Shown: positions 7,322 to 13,499 of the stretch, in pieces
How the letters are laid out: the number at the start of each line of letters is the position of its first letter
Numbering within the stretch: the first letter of the stretch is position 1
NCBI GenBank assembly: GCA_913053795.1
Contig: CAJXGZ010000019.1
Span: 1-16,175, forward strand
DNA from: an uncultured Rhodospirillales bacterium
GTDB taxonomy: Bacteria > Pseudomonadota > Alphaproteobacteria > Rhodospirillales > 2-02-FULL-58-16
DNA length: 16,175 nucleotides
Direction of reading: 5' to 3'
Translations under genes and position numbers: made by a program
Notes under the pieces: generated by a model
The model's database searches: none
Seen by the model: only the letters and a program-made list of their open reading frames with translations
What the model was told of the DNA's origin: nothing

Positions 7322-8689
7322 CTATTCCGGTTTGACCTCTTTGGCGTCGCCATCCGCCGTCGCAAACGCCTTCAGGGTTTGGCCGGCGAGCGTCTTGGCG
7401 GCGGCTTTGTCCAAACTCGCCAACACCTGCTCCACGGCCGGCTCCTTGGGCAGGCCGCCGGGTCCGAAATTGTTTTTTTCATCGGCTGCGCGGATGGCGT
7501 CCAGCACATCCTTGACGTTTGTGGATTCCGGCGGACGTTTGGGAATGAGCTTGGGCGGCGAGTCGCTGGTGCGCGCCAGCAGCCCATCATGCTCGAGGGC
7601 GCGAAGAATGGACTTCATGGCGTCCAAAGGCGTCTTGAGGTGCAGGGCCAGTCCCTCGGCGGTCCAGGACTCAGCGCTGTTGTAGTAGCTTTTGTTGATC
7701 AGATAGGCGGCCAGCAGGGCCAGCTTTTCCTCGACCCGGTTGCTCAGGCGCACATCCTCCCAACGCCCGGTCATGTATTCCGGATGCTGGTGGTAAAAGG
7801 AGATGCTCGCCCCGACCAGAAGAATCAGCCAGCTCAGGTAGACCCAGATCATGAAAATCATCAACGAAGCGAAGGCGGAGTAGATGGCCGTGTACTGGGT
7901 CGACGACACCACCAGGGAGGTGAAGGCCCATCCGGTGGTCTGCCACAAAATGCCGGCGACCACGGCGCCCACCAGGGCCGAGCGGAACTTGACCTTGGTG
8001 TTTGGCATAAAGGCGTTGACGAAAGTAAAGGCGGCGACCACCAGCAGATAGGGCATCAGCTTGGCGCCGAAGGCGATCAGCGTCCCCATGGGCTCAATGG
8101 CCGCCAGCTTGCCGACCAGGGACGAGTTCATGGCCGTGGCCGTGATCCCTATCGAGGAAAAGACCAGCACCGGGCCGATGACGATGACGCTGATGTAATC
8201 GCTGAAGCGCTGGGCGAAGGTGCGCGGCGTCGTCACGTGCCAGGCGTAGTTGAAGGCCCTCTCGATTTTCTGCATCAGGGAGATGACCGTATAGACCAGC
8301 AACCCAAGCCCCATGGAGCCGAGAATCCCCGCCTTGACGTTCTCGACGAAGGCGATGATTTTTTCGGTAATCTCCACGCCCTTGTAGCCCAAGGGCTCCA
8401 GCATGTTGAGCAGCAACGGCTCGATCTGATTGTGGACGCCGAACCCTTTAAGGACCGAAAAACTGATGGCCAGCAGCGGAACAAGGGAAAGCAGGGTGGT
8501 GTAGACCAGGCTCATGGCCCGCATGCTGAGTTGCCCGTCGCCGAGGCTGCGCACCACGGTGATAATAATGCGCACCAGCAGGATGAGCCACGCTTTCCAA
8601 AAGGGCTGCGGGGACAGATCGACCCCCCAAATGGCGTTGTTTAAATTAACCATCAAGGCGTCGGGAGCGAAGCGCGAATTTTCCAGCAT
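7322..8689 (-). CDS. YihY/BrkB-family inner-membrane protein
   Basis: 455 aa, a YihY/virulence factor BrkB family protein (older annotations call it RNase BN, which is not supported). About six hydrophobic membrane segments lie in residues 30-305, including AWLILLVRIIITVV, LSLVPLLAISFSVL, LGLLVYTVISL, VIGPVLVFSSIGI, LMPYLLVVAAFTF and FMIWVYLSWLILLVGASISF. The family signature R..SL.Y.TLL.LVP is present at RAMSLVYTTLLSLVPLL. After the last membrane segment there is a cytoplasmic tail of about 145 aa with a winged-helix-like part (LALLAAYLINKSYY...EGLALHLKTPLDAMKSILRALEHDGLL) and a low-complexity end. This makes it longer than the roughly 290-aa E. coli YihY. Function is unknown. The ribosome-binding site is weak. 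Confidence 0.88.
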   Translation of the reverse strand: MLENSRFAPDALMVNLNNAIWGVDLSPQPFWKAWLILLVRIIITVVRSLGDGQLSMRAMSLVYTTLLSLVPLLAISFSVLKGFGVHNQIEPLLLNMLEPLGYKGVEITEKIIAFVENVKAGILGSMGLGLLVYTVISLMQKIERAFNYAWHVTTPRTFAQRFSDYISVIVIGPVLVFSSIGITATAMNSSLVGKLAAIEPMGTLIAFGAKLMPYLLVVAAFTFVNAFMPNTKVKFRSALVGAVVAGILWQTTGWAFTSLVVSSTQYTAIYSAFASLMIFMIWVYLSWLILLVGASISFYHQHPEYMTGRWEDVRLSNRVEEKLALLAAYLINKSYYNSAESWTAEGLALHLKTPLDAMKSILRALEHDGLLARTSDSPPKLIPKRPPESTNVKDVLDAIRAADEKNNFGPGGLPKEPAVEQVLASLDKAAAKTLAGQTLKAFATADGDAKEVKPE

Positions 8690-8881
8690 TGAAATTGCGG
8701 CCCCTCAACCTAGTACAGCCCAGCGGAAGTGTTCTATTAAAAGGCATATTACGCGAAAGAGTCTCAAATCAGCAACACGCACTTAAAACACTCGCCCAAT
8801 GCTGAAAATGTACGAGATTCTATCCGCTAAACGCGCATCCGGGCCAATGGCGGGGTTGGCGCTTCATGACGTCAAGTTAGG

Positions 8882-8948
8882 ACCCTCTTAATCTCTTTTG
8901 GGGATCATTAAGTCTGATCTCTCGCTTTTCCGGGGAAACAAAGAGGGT
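8882..8948 (+). promoter_or_regulatory. Possible RBS-sequestering stem for the 8955 gene
   Basis: ACCCTCTT (8882-8889) is the exact complement of AAGAGGGT (8941-8948), which contains the ribosome-binding site of the gene starting at 8955. A small TTTCC-GG-GGAAA hairpin lies between them. If transcription starts upstream of 8882, this stem could hide the RBS. The remainder of the 8690-8954 gap shows no gene or other clear signal. Confidence 0.35.
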
Positions 8949-8954
8949 TTCAAC

Positions 8955-9266
8955 ATGGTTGTATTGCTCCAAACCGCGCCCGCCGGCGACCGGCGTTGCG
9001 CTTTAAAGATCAAGGTGACCCGCACCGGCGTCCCCAAGCTCATCCGTTCCGGCCCCTCCCCCGAGGATCGGCTGCCCGGCGGCAAGGGCGGCGTGATCGG
9101 CGATTACTACCTGTTCAACTCCCGCGAAGGAATCAAGTTCGCCGACAACGGCGGCCGCAAGTGGACTGACGTCATCGACGGCGTTTTCGACGGCCCGCCC
9201 GACATGTTCGCCGAGGAGCCGCGCTGGACCAGTGAGATCGAAGAGCCCCTGGAAGACGCCGTTTAA
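8955..9266 (+). CDS. Small protein of unknown function
   Basis: 103 aa from the ATG at 8955, with AGAGGG 8 nt upstream; an in-frame TTG at 8898 has no ribosome-binding site. I do not recognise the family. It begins MVVLLQTAPAGDRRCALKIKVTR, is rich in Gly, Pro and charged residues, has acidic ends (EEPRWTSEIEEPLEDAV), and shows no signal peptide, membrane segment or enzyme motif, so it is probably soluble and cytoplasmic. Codon usage (GC-rich third positions) looks native. It is followed within 3 bp by the HD-GYP fragment, so a larger upstream gene may have been lost by rearrangement here. Confidence 0.6.
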   Translation: MVVLLQTAPAGDRRCALKIKVTRTGVPKLIRSGPSPEDRLPGGKGGVIGDYYLFNSREGIKFADNGGRKWTDVIDGVFDGPPDMFAEEPRWTSEIEEPLEDAV

Positions 9267-9268
9267 GC

Positions 9269-9421
9269 AAGTCCCCCGCCCTGCACGACATCGGAAAAGT
9301 TGGCGTTCCCGACGCCATGAAGGTGGCCGAGAAGGAGCTGGGCAGTAACGATTTCCTGCGCTTCGGCCGTGAAATCGCCATCACCCACCACGAAAAATGG
9401 GACGGCGGCGTGAGGGGATGA
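9269..9421 (+). pseudogene. Fragment of an HD-GYP cyclic-di-GMP phosphodiesterase
   Basis: Fifty codons read KSPALHDIGKVGVPDAMK ... LGSNDFLRFGREIAITHHEKWDGGVRG, then a TGA. ALHDIGKVG.PD is the HD motif of HD-GYP domains, and A..HHEKWDG.G is the next conserved block. In intact proteins these are about 50-60 residues apart; here only about 35, and both the N-terminal receiver/sensor part and the GYP part are missing. No start codon with an RBS precedes it. It is an internally deleted relic. Confidence 0.75.
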
Positions 9422-9641
9422 CGAGGGGAGGGAGCGGCTCTAAACAAGGACACCGCCGGATTTTCCTACTGAATTGATTTGGCGAGAACAGTGACCGGGG
9501 AGCCGTTCGTCTTCATCGATATCAACGCCGTCATGAACGTGAAACCCAGCCCGAGTTCACCGGAAGGGATTTCGCCAAGGCGTTTTTCCATCATTGTCGA
9601 CACCCCTTTCACCCACCTTGAAACCTTGTCTCAGGCGCCCG
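9422..9641. other. Gap between the HD-GYP relic and the methyltransferase gene
   Basis: 220 bp without a convincing gene. The only notable item is a 42-codon minus-strand ORF at 9594-9466 (MMEKRLGEIPSGELGLGFTFMT...) with no recognisable family and a poor ribosome-binding site. No hairpin with a T-tract was seen after the methyltransferase stop. Confidence 0.4.
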
Positions 9642-10178
9642 TTACTTGGAATGGTGCTCCGCCACAACCCAGAACCCCCCTGGATGGGACTCCAGTTTCG
9701 CAATCTCAAAATGCTCACAAAGCCGAGGCAGCCACCACGAAGCGGGTTCCTGGATTAAATGGGCGTTTCTGCCGTCGGATAAATGCTTTACGGCTGGCCC
9801 GGTGTGGATTGTAAACAGCCCAACTTTTACGGTGATTCTACGCAGGTCCTGCAGCACGGCCTTTAGATAAGGCGATTCCACATGCTCAAGAACGTCGATA
9901 CAACACACCAAATCAGCTTCTCTCGGGTCTCCATATTCCGGAAATGCCGGATCATAAGGATAATACTGGAAATTGAACCGCCCTAATTCTTTCATCTTCT
10001 TTTGAAGGTTGCATTTGCCGGCGCCATAATCCGATATGCTTTCGGCGCCAATCGCGTCGGCCAATTGGATAACCAGCGGAGCGTACTCTATTGAGGCGAC
10101 CCCATAATTCGGGTTTTGATGAAGTTGTTTTTGCTGTTTTAGATACTCGGCCGATATTGTTGTCTCGTTCTCTGTCAT
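9642..10178 (-). CDS. Class I SAM-dependent methyltransferase
   Basis: 178 aa, a compact Rossmann methyltransferase. Motif I is ISDYGAGKCNLQKKM (48-62; GAGK in place of GxGxG), an acidic residue follows in YPYDPAFP (strand 2), and motif IV is CIDVLEHVESP (93-103), the usual xDVLEH form of the methyltransferase_11/12/23 families. The C-terminal part (HLIQEPASWWLPRLCEHFEIAKLESHPGGFWVVAEHH) is also typical. It is the last gene of the minus-strand cluster with the radical SAM enzyme and the two TPR transferases, so its substrate is likely the same envelope glycan or modified protein (inference). The gap upstream (10179-10290) contains a TATTAT box that might be a -10, without a good -35. Confidence 0.82.
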   Translation of the reverse strand: MTENETTISAEYLKQQKQLHQNPNYGVASIEYAPLVIQLADAIGAESISDYGAGKCNLQKKMKELGRFNFQYYPYDPAFPEYGDPREADLVCCIDVLEHVESPYLKAVLQDLRRITVKVGLFTIHTGPAVKHLSDGRNAHLIQEPASWWLPRLCEHFEIAKLESHPGGFWVVAEHHSK

Positions 10179-10290
10179 TACATATCCACGTCTTTACAGT
10201 CCCACGAAACGCCGATTTTTCCTATAATACTTAAGCGAAGCGCGGTACGGCTGGGCGGCACATCAAGTAAGGCAAGAACGCCACTATGCT

Positions 10291-11247
10291 TTAGCTGGGG
10301 TCGATGGAATAGGATATGCACTGTTCACAAGCGGTGCCGCGCACATCTCCCTTCAAATGCTCCGCTCTTAAATTCTGAAATTTCTCCGAATGCCACGCCT
10401 CCATGAACGGCATTTCCTTTAGACTACCGGCGTTGAAGCGTTCGTCATGGTCGAAACAGCACATGCTCACGCGCCCGTCCCAGGTTACTCTGGCCTCTGT
10501 AAACAACGACCAGCACGGCACCGGGTCGCGCATGTTATCCAATCTGCCGGGATTTCCGCCGCTAACGGACCATCCCGCCTCTTTATTATCCTGCCCGGTC
10601 AGGTCGGCCTGGGAATACAAAGGCAGCGCGTAAATCTCATCCAGATACGGCGTCAGTTCGTCAACCAGAACCTTCATTTTTTGTCCCTGTTCGCCGTCGT
10701 AAGCGATATATGAAGCGTATAAGCCACAGTCGAAATCGTTGTCGTCTCGGACGCGGCGGGACGCCTTTATATTTTCGATGAGGGAATTGAAGAGACCTTT
10801 CTTAACCCTGGCGATTTCCGCAAACTGTTCAGGGTTGGCGTAGTTCAGTGAAAACTTGAGGCTATCGAGCCCCGCGGACATGCATTCAGCGACCTTTTCA
10901 GGCGTCGCGGAAACACCATTAGTGGTTAGAAAGACATACGGAAAGCCCACATCCTTGGCTTCCTTGATGGCCTTTGGCAACCACGGCAGTATCATTGATT
11001 CTCCGAGGTAGAATACGCCTATCTCCTCGCCGCCGGCGGTGCGGAACTCTCTCAATAAACGGCAATAAAAGTCCCAGTCCATGTCCTGCTTTTCTCGAAG
11101 GTTCTTCGATGTGGCGCAGAACGAACATTGAAGATTGCAACGTCCGGTAAGTTCAATCTTGCACGCTTTTGGGCAGGGAGGAGTAGGGGTTCTATGCTCT
11201 TCCCTCATTCCTGTTATGGCGTCGATTTTATCGCTTATTTTTCTCAT
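10291..11247 (-). CDS. Radical SAM enzyme with SPASM-type C-terminal domain
   Basis: 318 aa. The radical SAM [4Fe-4S] motif CNLQCSFC is at Cys 37, 41 and 44, preceded by KIELTGR, the usual first strand. IGVFYLGESMILPWLPKAI (GGE-like region) and VFLTTNGV follow, as in the family. The C-terminus has the cysteine set of a SPASM/Twitch domain that binds auxiliary Fe-S clusters: PCWSLF (245), VSMCCFD (263-264), GTACEQC (307, 310), with VTWDGRVSMCC and the GSLKE..F.EAWHSEKFQNLR stretch. The start at 11247 has AGGAA 8 nt upstream. SPASM enzymes act on peptides, amino sugars or nucleoside-like substrates. No precursor peptide gene is adjacent, and the company of TPR transferases favours glycan or surface-protein modification (inference). 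Confidence 0.9.
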   Translation of the reverse strand: MRKISDKIDAITGMREEHRTPTPPCPKACKIELTGRCNLQCSFCATSKNLREKQDMDWDFYCRLLREFRTAGGEEIGVFYLGESMILPWLPKAIKEAKDVGFPYVFLTTNGVSATPEKVAECMSAGLDSLKFSLNYANPEQFAEIARVKKGLFNSLIENIKASRRVRDDNDFDCGLYASYIAYDGEQGQKMKVLVDELTPYLDEIYALPLYSQADLTGQDNKEAGWSVSGGNPGRLDNMRDPVPCWSLFTEARVTWDGRVSMCCFDHDERFNAGSLKEMPFMEAWHSEKFQNLRAEHLKGDVRGTACEQCISYSIDPS

Positions 11248-11345
11248 CTTGGGTATTCCTTAATAGATTGCCCGACGTCGCCCCTCTTTATCCCATTAAC
11301 GTATAAATTAAACAATAATGATTCGCTGGGGGCGCCTTCACAAGG

Positions 11346-13292
11346 TCAGATGCGCCCGGCGAGCTCTTCGCGGACCCGTTCGGCAACCCCCCGCCAGTCG
11401 CCGCGTTGGCGCTGCCTAAACAGGCGCAACGATGGATACCAGGGGCAATCTTCGCGCTCCAGCATCCAATACCATATGGGAACGGTCCCCAGCATAAGCA
11501 GCGCCGGAACGCCCAAGGCGCCGGCCATGTGCGCCGTGGTGTTGGAAATGGTGACCACCATGTCCATGGCCGCCACCTGAGAGGCGAAAATATCAAGATC
11601 GGCCATCTGGTCGACGCCATCGTCATGAATAATATCGATCCCCGTTTCAGCGGTGAAGGACTTCCGTTCCTCGGCCGTGTCGCCGTATTGAAGATCGATG
11701 AAAGTAACGCCGGGCGTCTCCAGCAACGGGCGGAGATCATGCAACGTCATGGACTTCTGTTCGCCGTAGTTGAGGCTTTTGCTGCGCCAGGCGACGCCGG
11801 CCAGGAAATCATTACCCTGCTTAAGGTAACGGCCGCGAAGGGCCGACCGTTGTCCGGCGCCGGCCTTAAGATAGGAGGGCCGGTCGCTAAAGTGCGATAA
11901 ATCAGGGCGCAGCAAAGACCCGAGGTTGCCCAAAGGCGCATGAAAGTCGAATTCTTTGTCCGCGGGCTTCCCTTTTAAAGTTTTATCCTTGGCGAGGCAG
12001 GTTATGGCGGGAAATGAGCGCGAGTACAGGGGAATTAGGCGCTTATCGCACTCCAAGATTATATCCGCCCCGCGTTCGGCCAAATCCGGGATCATGGAGG
12101 CGAAGATGATGCTTTCGCCAACCCCCTGCTCCTCCCACAAAAGAAGGCGCTTGCCGTCAGGCGCCTCCCCCCGCCAAAGCGGCTTGCCGTAATTGGCATG
12201 CTTTTCAAAATTCGAAGCATTTCTCTCTAGCCGCCATCGCCAATTGAAATTTTCCCATCCGCCTTGAAAGCCGCCCGTCAATAATTGAAGGAGCCCTAAA
12301 CCGTGGTAAGCCTCGGCGTAATCGGGATCGATGGCCAAGGCCTTGTTGTAGCTGTCAAGGGCGTCATCAAAACGCCCCAGCTCCTTGAGCGCACCTCCAA
12401 TATTATTATGCGCCTCGGCATAATCGGGCTTGATGGCGAGGGCCTTTTGATAACTCGCCACGGCCTCGTCCAGCCGCCCTAGGTCATTGAGCGCATTTCC
12501 AAGGTTGCTATGCGCCTCGGCGTAATCGGGGTTGATGGCGAGGGCCTTGTGAAAGTTAACCACGGCGTCGTCCAGTTTCCTCTGGTCACGAAAAACGCTC
12601 CCAAGGTTGCTATGCGCTTCGGCAAAATCGGGGTTGATGGCGAGGGCCTTGCGATAACTCGCCACGGCCTCGTCCAGCCGCCCCAGGTCTTTGAGCGCAA
12701 CGCCAAGGTTGTTGTGGGCGTCGGCGTAATCGGGGTTGATGGCGAGGGCCTTTTGAAAGCTGGCGATGGCTTCTTCCCGCCGCTTGAGCTCCCTGAGTAT
12801 ATCTCCCAAGTTGTTGTGGCCCTCGGCAATATCAGGGTTCATTTTGATTGCCTTGCGATAGCTGGCGGCGGCGTCCTCCAGGCGCCCCAACCCCCTGAAC
12901 GCGTTGCCCAGGATGCAATAAGCGGAAAATCGGGGTTCGATGGAAAGCGCTTTCTCAAGAGCGTCTATGGCCTCCTCAAGGCGCCCCTCATATTGCAGGG
13001 CGCCTCCTAGAAGGTCATAAAGCTCCGCCGAATCCGGAACGATGGAGATCGCTTCCTCAAGGTATTCGATGGCATGGGCGCATCTGTCCGTTTGCATCGC
13101 TATAATGGCGAGAAGATGCAGAACATCGTAGGCGCCGGGGCAAACGCGCTGTAGGCCAAGCAGGATTTCTTGCGCCTCAGCCAAGCGGCCGCGCCGGTAG
13201 CGCTCGACAGCGATTTCGAATTCTTTCTTCGGGAATTTCCCGCCCCGTTTACCGCCGCCCTTTGCCGCCTTGCGCCGAAGTTTACGTCTCAT
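11346..13292 (-). CDS. TPR protein with C-terminal GT9-like glycosyltransferase domain
   Basis: 648 aa. A basic N-terminus (MRRKLRRKAAKGGGKRGGK) precedes about nine to ten 34-residue TPR units (about 25-335). The central ones are almost identical (ALAINPDYAEAHSNLGNALNDLGRLDEAVASYQK). A linker GGWENFNWRWR follows, which in this family joins TPR arrays to transferase domains. Residues about 395-648 resemble the heptosyltransferase/GT9 fold: GVAWRSKS, the MTLHDLRPLLE..GVTFIDLQYG segment, DIFASQVAAMDMVVTISNTTAHMAGALGVPALLML (nucleotide-sugar side, D...T..AHLAGALG pattern) and WYWM. A role in sugar transfer onto a glycan or protein is predicted, as in SPINDLY/OGT-like TPR enzymes; donor and acceptor are unknown. 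It is in the same direction as, and 207 bp after, the TPR-sulfotransferase, with a paralogous leader and N-terminus. Translation may be coupled to a 4-codon uORF (13303-13289). Confidence 0.85.
   Translation of the reverse strand: MRRKLRRKAAKGGGKRGGKFPKKEFEIAVERYRRGRLAEAQEILLGLQRVCPGAYDVLHLLAIIAMQTDRCAHAIEYLEEAISIVPDSAELYDLLGGALQYEGRLEEAIDALEKALSIEPRFSAYCILGNAFRGLGRLEDAAASYRKAIKMNPDIAEGHNNLGDILRELKRREEAIASFQKALAINPDYADAHNNLGVALKDLGRLDEAVASYRKALAINPDFAEAHSNLGSVFRDQRKLDDAVVNFHKALAINPDYAEAHSNLGNALNDLGRLDEAVASYQKALAIKPDYAEAHNNIGGALKELGRFDDALDSYNKALAIDPDYAEAYHGLGLLQLLTGGFQGGWENFNWRWRLERNASNFEKHANYGKPLWRGEAPDGKRLLLWEEQGVGESIIFASMIPDLAERGADIILECDKRLIPLYSRSFPAITCLAKDKTLKGKPADKEFDFHAPLGNLGSLLRPDLSHFSDRPSYLKAGAGQRSALRGRYLKQGNDFLAGVAWRSKSLNYGEQKSMTLHDLRPLLETPGVTFIDLQYGDTAEERKSFTAETGIDIIHDDGVDQMADLDIFASQVAAMDMVVTISNTTAHMAGALGVPALLMLGTVPIWYWMLEREDCPWYPSLRLFRQRQRGDWRGVAERVREELAGRI
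12300..12880 (-). repeat. Tandem 102-bp repeats encoding TPR units
   Basis: At a 102-bp period (34 codons) nearly the same DNA recurs at about 12310, 12413, 12515, 12617 and 12719. Long runs shared exactly between copies include AATCGGGGTTGATGGCGAGG. The identity is much higher than the fold requires, pointing to recent expansion or gene conversion. Confidence 0.8.
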
Positions 13293-13303
13293 TTCCTGCT
13301 CAC
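13289..13303 (-). promoter_or_regulatory. 4-codon upstream ORF (GTG AGC AGG AAA TGA) overlapping the TPR-GT start
   Basis: The Shine-Dalgarno AAGGAG (around 13314-13309) is spaced for the GTG at 13303 and not for the ATG at 13292. The GTG opens a 4-codon frame whose TGA overlaps the ATG as ATGA. At the aligned position the paralogous gene simply starts its main frame (ATG AGT AGG AAA). The GTG/ATG pair looks like an 11-bp imperfect duplication of the start region. Confidence 0.5.
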
Positions 13304-13379
13304 CAACCGCTCCTTCGCATTACGGCAACAGTCCACCCACGTAGCCGCAGTTCCGCTTTATCTGGCATTTTCCAGATAA
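13301..13379 (-). repeat. Paralogous leader copy A, with dyad 13358-13379
   Basis: Aligned without gaps to 15513-15591, it matches at 69 of 79 positions, and all ten differences are transitions. It contains the dyad TTATCTGG-N6-CCAGATAA (13358-13365 / 13372-13379) and the ribosome-binding site. It lies directly before the TPR-glycosyltransferase gene. No convincing -35/-10 pair was found in front of it. Confidence 0.85.
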
Positions 13380-13499
13380 CCTTCAAATACACGGCGATAG
13401 TACCCAAATCCCAGCTTCATTGGAATAGTTTCCCCTCACTGGCCAATGGTCGCCGAGCCGGGACCTGGAGGTCAACTATATGGCCTTCGCGGTGAAAAA

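Noticed and set aside
7296..7325. tRNA-like piece GCATGGCCTAGCGGATAAGGCC on the plus strand
   Set aside because: Only a D-arm-like stretch; no anticodon stem, T-arm or acceptor partner follows, and it overlaps the 3' end of the YihY-family gene. It is a chance resemblance.
7379..8644. 421-codon plus-strand open frame opposite the YihY-family gene
   Set aside because: It is the antisense of a strongly recognisable membrane protein; its product is rich in Gly, Gln and His without any domain, as expected for a shadow of GC-rich coding DNA.
9479..9814. 111-codon plus-strand frame starting in the gap and running into the methyltransferase gene
   Set aside because: About half of it is antisense to a convincing methyltransferase, and the product shows no recognisable pattern.
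12300..12900. CRISPR array suggested by regular repeats
   Set aside because: The period is 102 bp, in frame with a TPR protein; the repeats are coding and the intervals between them are themselves repeated rather than unique spacers.
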